Assembly (NCBI RefSeq): GCF_002877365.1
Contig: NZ_MCWZ01000281.1
Span: 1 to 36,913 of the forward strand
Direction of reading: 5' to 3'
DNA length: 36,913 nucleotides
From: Vibrio sp. 10N.261.55.A7
Lineage (GTDB): Bacteria; Pseudomonadota; Gammaproteobacteria; Enterobacterales; Vibrionaceae
This document shows positions 17,703-24,637 of this stretch, one piece after another. The position numbers and the translations under genes are program-made. The first letter of the stretch is position 1. The number at the start of each line of letters is the position of its first letter. The notes beneath the pieces are model-generated. The model saw nothing but the letters and a program-made list of their open reading frames with translations, searched no databases and was not told the DNA's origin.

Positions 17703-18055
17703 CTGAGCATGCCATTGACTAAGAGGGCAAGTAACTGGCTAAGTAGGCAAACTCAGTCAGCAAAGCTAGTCGGCAAGTTAAGACGACGAAGCGATGCGAG
17801 GAAATAATGCGACGAAGTAATGTGACAAAACAATGTGACAAAGCAATGCGACGAAGCAAAACGACAAAAGTTGGCGTGCAGAGAAGCATGAGATGTGTCA
17901 TTTAGTGGGGGAAATCGTTCACGAATGAATGGCTATCATAAACATTCTGCTACAACGAAGTAAGACGGTTCTAGATAGGTTCTTTATCGCTAAAGGCGAA
18001 TGACGGTAAAGGAGTCAATCTTGAACCTAAGGGCCAATCAAAAAGGAGAGGCATT
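17703..18055 (+). other. Long spacer inside the ivd operon (353 bp)
   Basis: No credible ORF on either strand. Its first part contains loosely repeated CTAAGnnGGCAA-like words (17719-17780), then the 13-bp tandem array 17783-17869. The last 150 bp are unique and end in a strong AAAAAGGAGAGG ribosome site for mmsB. An extra promoter for mmsB-ivdG is possible but I cannot point to a convincing one. Confidence 0.5.
17783..17869 (+). repeat. 13-bp tandem repeat, about 6.7 copies
   Basis: Contiguous 13-bp units begin at 17783, 17796, 17809, 17822, 17835, 17848 and 17861. The consensus is GYGACRAARYAAT. Units differ from each other by one to five bases, the central four being the most alike. The array lies between ivdE and mmsB, with no coding frame through it. 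Confidence 0.75.
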
Positions 18056-18961
18056 ATGGCGACCATTGCATTTATCGGGCTTGGCAATATGGGCGGCCCA
18101 ATGGCAAGAAACCTATTGTCGGCGGGGCTAACCGTGAACGTGTTTGATTTGAATAAATCCGCGGCTGAAGCGCTCGCTGCAGATGGAGCTACCGTTTCGG
18201 GCTCCATTGAACGGGTTATTCAAGACGCAGACACGGTCATTACCATGCTGCCAGCTGGTGATCATGTGAGAGCGGTTTACCTGGGTGATCATGATGGTGG
18301 TAAGGGCTTAATTAACCTTGTTTCTGCTGGAACTTTCCTTATTGATTCGTCAACCATCGATCCTGAGTCAGCTCGTTTAGTCGCCAAAGAAGCCAGAAAC
18401 AAAGGTCTTGAGTTTGTGGATGCGCCAGTGTCTGGCGGTGTTGCCGGTGCGATTGCGGCGACATTAACCTTCATTGTTGGTGGCTCTGATTCTGGCTTTG
18501 AGAAAGCGCAGCAGGTGCTCAAGCATGTAGGCAAAAACATCTTTCATGCGGGTCAGGCTGGCGACGGTCAAATGGCCAAGATTTGCAATAATCTGATGCT
18601 CGGGATTTTGATGTCAGGCACCTGTGAAGCACTAAATCTAGGTATTGATAATGGACTCGACCCCAAAGTTCTTTCTGACATTATGTTGCAAAGCTCTGGG
18701 CGAAATTGGGCGCTGGAGCTATACAATCCATGTCCTGGCGTCATGGTAAATGCGCCAGCGAGTAATCAATTCGACCCCGGTTTTATGAGCAAGCTGATGT
18801 TGAAAGATTTAGGGTTAGGTGCAGAGGCTGCGCTAAAGAGTCAATCTTCGATTCCAATGGGCGCATTAGCACGCAACCTCTACGCCTTTCATAATGCTAA
18901 TGGTAACGAAGAGCTGGATTTTTCGAGCCTATTTGAATTTTACCGCCGGGCAGGCAAGTAA
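18056..18961 (+). CDS. mmsB: 3-hydroxyisobutyrate dehydrogenase
   Basis: NAD-dependent oxidation of 3-hydroxyisobutyrate to methylmalonate semialdehyde, the substrate of MmsA. The 301-residue beta-hydroxyacid dehydrogenase has the Rossmann motif FIGLGNMGGPMARNL at residues 5-19, the substrate-binding DAPVSGGVAGA near 122, and the catalytic Lys in KICNNLMLG near 174. The length is normal. AAGGAGAGGCATT precedes the ATG. Also called ivdF. Only 19 bp separate it from the following SDR gene, so the two are cotranscribed. Confidence 0.93.
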   Translation: MATIAFIGLGNMGGPMARNLLSAGLTVNVFDLNKSAAEALAADGATVSGSIERVIQDADTVITMLPAGDHVRAVYLGDHDGGKGLINLVSAGTFLIDSSTIDPESARLVAKEARNKGLEFVDAPVSGGVAGAIAATLTFIVGGSDSGFEKAQQVLKHVGKNIFHAGQAGDGQMAKICNNLMLGILMSGTCEALNLGIDNGLDPKVLSDIMLQSSGRNWALELYNPCPGVMVNAPASNQFDPGFMSKLMLKDLGLGAEAALKSQSSIPMGALARNLYAFHNANGNEELDFSSLFEFYRRAGK

Positions 18962-18980
18962 ACGCACAAACGGAGTCAGC

Positions 18981-19739
18981 ATGGATTTGAAACAGAGTGT
19001 TATTTCGATAACTGGAGCGGGGCAGGGTCTTGGGCAAATGATGGCGATCACGCTCGCTCAATCGGGCGCTCAGTTGGCGTTAATTGACATGAATGAAAAG
19101 GGGCTAAAGTTGACTCAAGAGCAGTGCCATATGCTGAGTGTCAAAGCGATGACCTATTGCGCCGATGTGACGAATGAGCAAGAGGTCGAGAGCCTATTTG
19201 ATAACGTCGTAGAGGATTTTGGTCAACTGGATGGGTTAATTAATAATGCAGGAATTTTGAGAGACGGTTTGCTGGTTAAATTCAAAGATAATGAAATGAG
19301 TAAAATGTCTCTAGAGCAGTTTAATTCGGTGATGAACGTGAATGTAGTGGGGACGTTTCTTTGTGGACGAGAGGCCGCTATCAAGATGATCGAAACAGAG
19401 CGTAAAGGGGTGATCATCAATATTTCTAGCGTTGCAAAAGCTGGGAATATTGGGCAAACCAATTACTCTGCATCTAAAGCGGCCGTTGCGACAATGGCCA
19501 CTACTTGGGCGAAGGAGCTTGCCCGCTACGGCATTCGCGCTGCTGCTATCGCGCCAGGCATTGTGAAAACGGCCATGGCTGAGCAGCTAAAACCAGAAGC
19601 TATCGAGCGCTTGAATAGCATGGTCCCCGTTGGTCGTATGGGGCAACCGAATGAAATAGCCCACGCAGCCAAATACATTTTGGAAAACGACTACTTTTCT
19701 GGCCGAGTGCTAGAAGTCGATGGCGGCATGAGAATGTAG
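18981..19739 (+). CDS. ivdG: SDR dehydrogenase, probable 2-methyl-3-hydroxybutyryl-CoA dehydrogenase
   Basis: Short-chain dehydrogenase of 252 residues with the cofactor motif TGAGQGLG near residues 10-17, NNAGIL near 88, catalytic Ser in INISSVAKAG near 145, YSASK (Tyr and Lys) near 160 and PGIVKTAM near 190. In ivd operons the last SDR gene is assigned to oxidation of 2-methyl-3-hydroxybutyryl-CoA in isoleucine breakdown, feeding the IvdA thiolase. From sequence alone it could equally be called FabG-like. The frame stays open upstream to 18894 inside mmsB, but the ATG at 18981 with CGGAG is the natural start. It is followed by repeats and a terminator. Confidence 0.88.
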   Translation: MDLKQSVISITGAGQGLGQMMAITLAQSGAQLALIDMNEKGLKLTQEQCHMLSVKAMTYCADVTNEQEVESLFDNVVEDFGQLDGLINNAGILRDGLLVKFKDNEMSKMSLEQFNSVMNVNVVGTFLCGREAAIKMIETERKGVIINISSVAKAGNIGQTNYSASKAAVATMATTWAKELARYGIRAAAIAPGIVKTAMAEQLKPEAIERLNSMVPVGRMGQPNEIAHAAKYILENDYFSGRVLEVDGGMRM

Positions 19740-19749
19740 TCGTTCTTTA

Positions 19750-19799
19750 TTAGGAGCTTTTTTAGGTGATTATTTCAGGTGCCTATTTTAAGTGCTTAA
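19750..19799 (+). repeat. Weak 13-14-bp tandem repeat after ivdG
   Basis: About four degenerate units of the form (t/c)AGGtGnnTATTTT start right after the ivdG stop. The match is loose and I give it only as a candidate. Confidence 0.3.
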
Positions 19800-19856
19800 G
19801 GACTGTCTTATCTGAATTGGTTTATAGAGTCAGATTGCAGGTGTTGTTGACCGTGT

Positions 19857-19931
19857 CACCTAGTAGAAAGTCACCTAATAGACAGCTACCTAATAAACAG
19901 TTATCTAATAAAAAGTCGCGCAATAAAAAAG
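19857..19931 (+). repeat. 15-bp tandem repeat, 5 copies
   Basis: Five contiguous 15-bp units start at 19857, 19872, 19887, 19902 and 19917, with consensus yACCTAATAAAmAGT. Divergence increases gradually along the array. The last unit runs into the left arm of the following terminator. Confidence 0.75.
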
Positions 19932-19955
19932 AGCCTCAATAACTGAGGCTCTTTT
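19927..19955. terminator. Bidirectional terminator between ivdG and the DUF3297 gene
   Basis: A perfect 12-bp stem (AAAAGAGCCTCA / TGAGGCTCTTTT) with a 5-nt loop has A- and T-rich ends on both sides. It can end transcription of the ivd operon from the left and of the convergent minus-strand gene from the right. Confidence 0.88.
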
Positions 19956-19984
19956 CGCGTTAAATCTGTTTTGCAAAGCAGTGA

Positions 19985-20236
19985 CTAGTCGATGTAGTAC
20001 GCTTCGACAGTGCCTTTTAGCTTGATAAGGATAGCTTGGCCATTGCGATCAAGTGCTTTAGGCGAAGGGATCTTTACCCAGTTTTCACTGATGCAATATT
20101 CTTCAACGTCGTTGCGCTCTTTACCGTTTAGACGAATACCAATTCTGTGCTCGAAACACTCTGCAACGTGGTGTGGGCTACGAGGGTTTCCAGCAAGGTG
20201 ATCAGGTAGTTCTGGGCGTGTATTTGCGTCAGTCAT
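19985..20236 (-). CDS. DUF3297 family small protein
   Basis: An 83-residue soluble protein matching the DUF3297 pattern as I know it: an N-terminal LPDHLAGNPRSPHH, the central GIRLNGKERNDVEEYCISENWVK split over residues 33-55, and a C-terminal ILIKLKGTVEAYY. The family is widespread in proteobacteria and of unknown function. The length equals the family norm. No membrane span or signal peptide is seen. It is a single gene: convergent with the ivd operon across the shared terminator, and downstream of rof with 180 bp between. Confidence 0.85.
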   Translation of the reverse strand: MTDANTRPELPDHLAGNPRSPHHVAECFEHRIGIRLNGKERNDVEEYCISENWVKIPSPKALDRNGQAILIKLKGTVEAYYID

Positions 20237-20287
20237 GATTAAGTTTCTTCAGAAAATGAAAAGTGCGTCATTGTAGACAAATTCGAT

Positions 20288-20455
20288 CTAAGCCTCAAGA
20301 AGAGAAAGGGCTTTATCGAAGATAGAAGAATCCGATGATTCATCAACGCAAATGGGCGTGACGACGAACGAACTTTGTACCCCGACAGTACCGGCATCAT
20401 CGAGAAACGCGCGTAAGCTAACCGAAAGTAAAGGTGCGAAAGTGAGGGTTATCAA
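20288..20455 (-). CDS. Possible 55-aa ORF overlapping the end of rof
   Basis: A frame on the minus strand opens with TTG at 20455, overlaps the last 38 bp of rof in the +1 frame and stops at 20288. The predicted product has a protein-like composition, with segments SVSLRAFLDDAGTVGVQ and a C-terminus IFDKALSLLEA. I do not recognise it. It has no clear ribosome site and a non-ATG start, so it may be a translationally coupled small protein, a gene remnant fused next to rof, or chance. Comparison with related genomes would decide; I hold it only as a candidate. Confidence 0.25.
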   Translation of the reverse strand: MITLTFAPLLSVSLRAFLDDAGTVGVQSSFVVTPICVDESSDSSIFDKALSLLEA

Positions 20456-20663
20456 TGGTGACTTCTAACTGGTGAATGTCATCGAGCACGACCAGGGCTT
20501 CTTCCGTCTCGGTTTTCAATTTTATGCATTCAACGCGTTCGCCATTACGTTGAGTATCTAGGGCTTTTCCTTCAACAACGGCGTTGGATTTCAAGGTTAG
20601 TTTCACCGGGTAATGGAACAAGCAGACTATTTCAATATAGTCGTAATCACTGCAACTTATCAT
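20418..20663 (-). CDS. rof: Rho-binding antiterminator (Rof/YaeO family)
   Basis: An 81-residue protein of the Rof family, which binds the primary RNA-binding domain of Rho and reduces Rho-dependent termination. The sequence shows the family opening ISCSDYDYIEIVCLFHYPV, matching E. coli Rof CDDYDxLELAC, followed by a small beta-barrel (LTLKSNAVVEGKA ... ECIKL). The open frame extends upstream to 20774, but the start at 20663 is preceded by AAGGAGAGTGAA and matches family length. The cysteines near residues 4 and 13 occur in relatives too. It is divergent from the bicupin gene, with 328 bp between the starts used here. Confidence 0.8.
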   Translation of the reverse strand: MISCSDYDYIEIVCLFHYPVKLTLKSNAVVEGKALDTQRNGERVECIKLKTETEEALVVLDDIHQLEVTIDNPHFRTFTFG

Positions 20664-20991
20664 TTCACTCTCCTTGTTAGATTCTGTCCTAGGCAATGAA
20701 CGCGCTGTTGTGCCAGAACGATAGCCAATACAAAATGGGGCGTCACTAAAACGGGGCTTTCCATAAATGGTCAAATCGATTTGTTCATTCTAAGCCAAGC
20801 AATGTGCGCTACAATTGGGGATACACCATCTTATTCGTATTTCCGTCGTAAATAAACACGGCTCTATTTGCTTATCATCCTTATCATCATGGGTATTTAG
20901 CTTGGATATTGATCGTCGTTTTTCAGGTAGCTGAACCCGTTTGGCGGATAGAGTGTTGGCAATAGAAATAGTCGTTGAAAAGGGCCTCAGA
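20664..20991. other. Divergent spacer between rof and the bicupin gene
   Basis: 328 bp without a credible gene. The frame upstream of the rof start is open for 37 codons but lacks a ribosome site. A doubled CTTATCATC lies at about 20872-20889. I see no clear terminator or operator. Confidence 0.4.
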
Positions 20992-21657
20992 ATGAAAAAA
21001 GTGAATGCAGATTTTTCCCAGCGTGTGGTGATTAGACCTGAGGATTACGCCTGGGTGGATTCACCAATGCCGGGTGTAGAGCGAATGATGCTCGACAGAA
21101 TTGGCGATGAAATCGCTAGAGCCACATCATTGGTTCGTTATGCTCCAATGACTGAGTTTTCACCCCATGTCCATACTGGCGGTGAAGAGTTCTTGGTACT
21201 TGATGGCACCTTCTCTGATGAGCATCAAGACTACCAACAAGGCAGCTATGTTCGAAATCCGATAGGTACTTCACATCAGCCTAGAATCGGTAAAGACGGC
21301 GCGACCATCTTCGTTAAGTTGCAACAGTTTTCTCAAGACGACAGTGAACAGAAAACCGTTGATACGAAATCGGAACCGTGGCTTCAAGGCTTGGTAGAGG
21401 GTTTAACGGTGATGCCACTACATGAATACCAAGCCGAACACGTGGCGTTGGTGAAGTGGGCACCACACACCAAATTTAATGCGCACCAACATTGGGGGGG
21501 AGAAGAGATACTGGTATTGGAAGGGACATTTTATGATGAGCATGGAGAGTACCCCGCCGGTACCTGGTTACGCAGTCCTCACCTCAGTCAGCATCAACCG
21601 TTTACCAAAGAAGATGGAGCCGTAATCTTTGTAAAAACGGGCCACTTGCCAGATTAG
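20992..21657 (+). CDS. ChrR-like bicupin protein
   Basis: A 221-residue protein made of two cupin repeats: one with FSPHVHTGGEEFLVLDGTF around residues 56-74, the second with FNAHQHWGGEEILVLEGTF around 160-178. Both keep the HxH...E metal-ligand pattern, so both halves may bind a metal. The pattern is that of the cupin domain of ChrR (anti-sigma factor) and related stand-alone anti-oxidant cupins. No zinc-binding anti-sigma N-terminal domain is present, so it is not ChrR itself. I start at the ATG of MKKVNADF (20992); the frame is open back to a TTG at 20941. A 9-bp hairpin follows the stop. It has no linked sigma factor. Confidence 0.82.
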   Translation: MKKVNADFSQRVVIRPEDYAWVDSPMPGVERMMLDRIGDEIARATSLVRYAPMTEFSPHVHTGGEEFLVLDGTFSDEHQDYQQGSYVRNPIGTSHQPRIGKDGATIFVKLQQFSQDDSEQKTVDTKSEPWLQGLVEGLTVMPLHEYQAEHVALVKWAPHTKFNAHQHWGGEEILVLEGTFYDEHGEYPAGTWLRSPHLSQHQPFTKEDGAVIFVKTGHLPD

Positions 21658-21668
21658 AGTCGTATTTT

Positions 21669-21691
21669 GGCTCTATGACCGCCATAGAGCC
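21669..21691 (+). terminator. Hairpin after the bicupin gene
   Basis: GGCTCTATG and CATAGAGCC form a 9-bp perfect stem with a 5-nt loop, 11 bp after the stop codon. There is no T-run after it, so it may be a weak or Rho-assisted terminator or a 3'-end stabiliser. Confidence 0.45.
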
Positions 21692-21715
21692 CGTCGATTA
21701 ATACCTTATTGAGTA

Positions 21716-21790
21716 TCGCCTTACAGGTTCACGCCTTACACGTTAACGCCTCACAGATTAGAGCCTCACACGTTAGCGCCTAAAACATTA
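21716..21790 (+). repeat. 15-bp tandem repeat, 5 copies
   Basis: Five contiguous 15-bp units start at 21716, 21731, 21746, 21761 and 21776, consensus rCGCCTyACACrTTA. Units 2 to 4 differ from each other by two or three bases. It lies between two convergent genes and has no coding frame. Same period as the array after ivdG, but the unit sequence is unrelated. Confidence 0.78.
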
Positions 21791-21842
21791 ACGGAAATAT
21801 AATTGAAGGCTACGACTAATGTCTCTGATGTTATTGGAAGTG

Positions 21843-22184
21843 TTAGCTTAACCGACGAGCCCAATTTCCGTCATTTTCATTGGTGCATGCCTCTTCTGTG
21901 TCGAAGGTGATATGTTTTCCCGCGTTTTTTAACGACACATTGATTGAGTCCAGTCTCTGCTGGATAAGGTCTGTTAACCATGCCTTCTTTTCGCTGTCGT
22001 TAAAATTAGAAAGCTCTTCTGCAGTGTCAAAGACACACGTGATCTTTAAGGTGCTAGGAAAGTTGGCATAGTTAACGGAATGAGTGAGCCATTGGAAGCC
22101 CGATATTTGCTCTAGAGCGTCGTCACATACAAGAGTGAGTGTCTCTCTTATCTGGTTATCGAGCTTTTTGTCTGTTTTTCGCAT
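21843..22184 (-). CDS. Conserved small soluble protein, unknown function
   Basis: A protein of 113 residues starting MRKTDKKLDNQIRETLT, followed by a conserved core with GFQWLTHSVNYANFP, an ITCVFDT strand and a C-terminal HITFDTEEAC...GNWARRL. I recall this as a conserved protein of Vibrio and Shewanella, often loosely labelled a Fis-type regulator, although no Fis helix-turn-helix is apparent here. No signal peptide or membrane span. The frame is open to an ATG at 22220, but the MRKTDKK start fits remembered relatives better. It lies downstream of another small hypothetical on the same strand (82-bp gap), perhaps cotranscribed. Confidence 0.7.
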   Translation of the reverse strand: MRKTDKKLDNQIRETLTLVCDDALEQISGFQWLTHSVNYANFPSTLKITCVFDTAEELSNFNDSEKKAWLTDLIQQRLDSINVSLKNAGKHITFDTEEACTNENDGNWARRLS

Positions 22185-22265
22185 TTGTCTATTCTCGTTA
22201 TTTGTGGAGGCGAAAGTCATGAGTCAAACACAGTCACTGAAAAAGGTGGGCTGTTTAGTCAAGCA

Positions 22266-22586
22266 TTACTCACTACAAGGGCAACTGACCGCTGGAGTAT
22301 AAGGTAAGGTGTTTGCTTTGAACTGTTTCATCGCCTCTTCGACAAATTCTTCTAGATTGCAGCTTTGCCATTGGCACTTCTCTTCCACTATCCAGCCACC
22401 ACAACCGAAGCCGACTAACGGAAGGTCTTCAGGGGTTATCTCAGGATCGTCAGAAATCTCTAGTATCAGCGACGAAGAGGTGGAATACAGCATCCAACTG
22501 TTGTGATTGACCACACCTCTACCAACGACTTTTTCTTCAAGTTTGATGATGCCTTTAATGCCATTTTTATCTATATGTATTGTCAT
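22266..22586 (-). CDS. Hypothetical protein
   Basis: A 106-residue acidic protein that I do not recognise. It seems to have an N-terminal beta-rich half (MTIHIDKNGIKGIIKLEEK ... SSLILEISDD), a GFGCGGWIVEEKCQW stretch with three nearby cysteines, and a helical end. No signal peptide or membrane span. The ATG at 22586 has GGAA spaced seven bases upstream; an ATG at 22598 is in frame. It is the upstream member of a minus-strand pair, divergent from the AraC-family gene at 22791. Confidence 0.55.
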   Translation of the reverse strand: MTIHIDKNGIKGIIKLEEKVVGRGVVNHNSWMLYSTSSSLILEISDDPEITPEDLPLVGFGCGGWIVEEKCQWQSCNLEEFVEEAMKQFKANTLPYTPAVSCPCSE

Positions 22587-22790
22587 TGAGCTTTCCATGC
22601 GTTCAAACGGTCGTGGATTTAGATCTGATCGTCATTGCTGTCATGAGGTTAAATTACCACTGGCGTGGGTTAAACGAAACAGTTGTGAAGAAGGTAATGC
22701 GAATTATTGGTATTTCATGGTGAGGGAAGTATTGATTGGAAAGTGAAAATGTTAAAGTCGACCATGAAAAGGACGACAAAAGAGCGGACA

Positions 22791-23531
22791 ATGTACGATC
22801 CAATTAAAGACGGAATAGATAAAGAGGTAAACTCGGTTCGATATACTGAAATAACGCCTCCCCAACATTTATCAGAACTGGTTCATAATTTCTGGGAACT
22901 CAAGACAGACGTTGAATTGAACGATGATTTTCTGCTGCATGCGCTTCCTGATGCATGTGTTAATGTTCTTTTTAATCAAATAGAGACGAATATTGCGGAC
23001 ATTACGGCGCTAAGAACGAAGTATGAGGTATTGAATTTAGGGCGTCAGTTTCATTATGTTGGCATCCAGTTCTATCCTGGTGTTTGGCAGGGCAATATTG
23101 ATGAGGCGGCAGACAGCTTTGTGGGCTCTCCCTATCAAGGTGAGTTGCCCTTAGTTAAGTTCAATCAAGCGCTTCAAGGCGTCAACTTCTCAGAACAATC
23201 CGAAATATTGGTTCAACTGGTTGAAGCGCTGATGCGTGATAATCGCGTAGCGACTCATCCAGTGATGCAAACACTATTAGCTAATTTAGAATCCATTCAA
23301 TCGGTTTCTGATATGGCCGAACTGGTCAATCTTTCAACGCGACAGTTACAGCGAACACTTAAATCTTCAACGGGCTTCTCTCCGCATGACCTTCTAAAAG
23401 TGCTTCGTTTGCAACATTCCTTCAAGCAACATTACCTGCACTCTTTTACTGATCAATCCCACTTCATTCATTCGTTCCGCAAGATAACAGGAATGACACC
23501 AGCCGAATATTACCGAAAGTACGATGTCTGA
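22791..23531 (+). CDS. AraC-family transcriptional regulator
   Basis: About 246 residues with an N-terminal ligand-type domain and a C-terminal AraC DNA-binding domain (about residues 155-245). The latter shows SVSDMAELVNLSTRQLQRTLKSS as first helix-turn-helix and the family signature FTDQSHFIHSFRKITGMTPAEY at the end. The N-terminal half (NFWELKTDVELNDDFLLHALPDACVNVLF) resembles the DUF6597-like domain often found in this subgroup. The start is uncertain: ATGs at 22764 and 22749 are also in frame. A VOC-fold gene follows 119 bp later on the same strand and is a likely target or partner, a pairing seen elsewhere. Confidence 0.85.
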   Translation: MYDPIKDGIDKEVNSVRYTEITPPQHLSELVHNFWELKTDVELNDDFLLHALPDACVNVLFNQIETNIADITALRTKYEVLNLGRQFHYVGIQFYPGVWQGNIDEAADSFVGSPYQGELPLVKFNQALQGVNFSEQSEILVQLVEALMRDNRVATHPVMQTLLANLESIQSVSDMAELVNLSTRQLQRTLKSSTGFSPHDLLKVLRLQHSFKQHYLHSFTDQSHFIHSFRKITGMTPAEYYRKYDV

Positions 23532-23588
23532 TATCTACAATACATCGTTTACTCACCTCTTTAATATTTGCCTTGAATACAGAGTGAC

Positions 23589-23632
23589 TCTATTTGAGAA
23601 CGCATCTATTTGAGAACGCATCTATTTGAGAG
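23589..23632 (+). repeat. 16-bp near-perfect tandem repeat, 2.75 copies
   Basis: TCTATTTGAGAACGCA occurs at 23589-23604 and 23605-23620 without any mismatch, and a third partial copy runs to 23632. It lies directly before the ribosome site of the VOC gene, so copy-number change would alter the leader length. Confidence 0.8.
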
Positions 23633-23650
23633 AGTAAAGAGGTAAGAGTG

Positions 23651-24031
23651 ATGAAACAAAATGCGATAGGTTGGTTTGATATCAACGTGAATGATATGGA
23701 CAGAGCGGCGACATTCTATGAGGCAGTGTTTAATCGAACTTTGGAGGATATGAAGGATCCCACGGACAGTGAAGCGTTGATGAAGAGCTTCCCAACAGAC
23801 ATGAGTGTTTACGGGGCTGGCGGTGCGCTCGTTAAAAGACAGGGCGCTTTTCCAGGTGTTGGTGGAACGTTGATCTATTTCGGCGTAGCAGACTGCAACA
23901 ATGAAGAGTCTCGCGTTGTTTCTGCCGGTGGCGAGGTCGTGCAATCTAAGATGTCGATAGGCGAATTCGGGTGGGTCAGTGTGTGCAAAGATACTGAGGG
24001 TAACTTGTTTGGCTTGAGCTCGATGTCATAG
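23651..24031 (+). CDS. VOC-family (glyoxalase/bleomycin-resistance fold) protein
   Basis: A 126-residue single-domain vicinal-oxygen-chelate protein. The beta-alpha-beta-beta-beta units are visible: GWFDINVNDMDRAATFYEAVF at the N-terminus in two pieces, and GEFGWVSVCKDTEGNLFGL near the end. The usual metal ligands (His/Glu) of glyoxalase I are only partly preserved, and the substrate cannot be read. I use the ATG at 23651; a GTG directly before it is in frame. It follows the AraC-family regulator and a 16-bp tandem repeat. Similar stand-alone proteins are called YdcJ- or PhnB-like in some annotations; I do not choose. Confidence 0.82.
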   Translation: MKQNAIGWFDINVNDMDRAATFYEAVFNRTLEDMKDPTDSEALMKSFPTDMSVYGAGGALVKRQGAFPGVGGTLIYFGVADCNNEESRVVSAGGEVVQSKMSIGEFGWVSVCKDTEGNLFGLSSMS

Positions 24032-24055
24032 TCGATAGAACCGCTGGACAATGAG

Positions 24056-24159
24056 TATCTAGGTGACGCTGTGGTTAACCAAACTTAGCCATTAATGCGA
24101 CCAGTATGGTAATGAGGCATTAACCAATGAAGTGGGTTACTTTCCTGTTCACCTAGATA
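24056..24159. mobile_element. Nested palindromic element, possible MITE (104 bp)
   Basis: TATCTAGGTGA (24056-24066) and TCACCTAGATA (24149-24159) are perfect 11-bp terminal inverted repeats. Inside lie TGGTTAA/TTAACCA (24072-24078 / 24120-24126), TTAATGC/GCATTAA (24092-24098 / 24117-24123) and a central ACCA-gta-TGGT hairpin. The termini start and end with TA, which would fit an IS630/Tc1-type target. No coding capacity. It may instead be an RNA structure in the BLUF leader. Confidence 0.4.
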
Positions 24160-24211
24160 TTCCAGTGACACAGATTATATTTGATAGTATCGGTATTCAA
24201 AAAATTAAGAG

Positions 24212-24637
24212 ATGGATATGTTCCTCACCCGTTTAATTTATGTCAGTACTTTGTCGGAAAGCTGCGATTCTGAAGCGCTGCACGATATTCTTAAAACCTC
24301 GCGTGACCATAATGAGAAGACACATTTGACGGGTCTTTTGAGCCATAATCAGTACTATTTTTTGCAGTGCTTGGAAGGTTCTAGAGAAGCGGTGAATGAT
24401 ACTTATGGTCACATTGTGAATGATAGTCGGCACAGCAAAGTGACCATTCTAGATTACCGTGAGATTGATTGCCGTGACTTTGGTGATTGGTCGATGGGCA
24501 ATGTTCCACAATCAAAACTAACGGCGCTACTTAATATTCAATTCTCTGGTTCTGACCAGTTTCTTCCTTACACCCTTTCAGCGGAAAGTGCCTACCTGAT
24601 GATGCTAGAACTCAAGAAGAACCTGCCTTCAGAGTAG
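24212..24637 (+). CDS. BLUF-domain blue-light sensor, stand-alone
   Basis: A 141-residue protein consisting of one BLUF domain and a short helical tail, with no fused output domain. It binds FAD non-covalently and responds to blue light. The photocycle residues are all present and spaced as in AppA: Tyr10, Asn34, Gln52, Trp93 and Met95, in the contexts RLIYVS, HNEKTHLTGLL, FLQCLEG and GDWSMGN. Short BLUF proteins act by binding partner proteins such as regulators. No obvious partner is in the same transcript: the next gene is convergent and overlaps by 9 bp. It could start at the ATG at 24212 or 24218. A palindromic element lies in its upstream region. Confidence 0.92.
   Translation: MDMFLTRLIYVSTLSESCDSEALHDILKTSRDHNEKTHLTGLLSHNQYYFLQCLEGSREAVNDTYGHIVNDSRHSKVTILDYREIDCRDFGDWSMGNVPQSKLTALLNIQFSGSDQFLPYTLSAESAYLMMLELKKNLPSE

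Noticed and set aside
17783..17869. The 13-bp repeat array considered as a CRISPR array
   Set aside because: Units are contiguous with no spacers, far shorter than CRISPR repeats, and there are no cas genes.
18894..18980. Upstream extension of the ivdG frame into mmsB
   Set aside because: The extension overlaps the mmsB coding end, lacks a ribosome site, and SDR proteins begin near the Rossmann strand as the 18981 start does.
20661..20680. CCTTGTTAG considered as an inverted attC end
   Set aside because: It is the reverse complement of the rof ribosome-site region; no second arm or imperfect palindrome follows.
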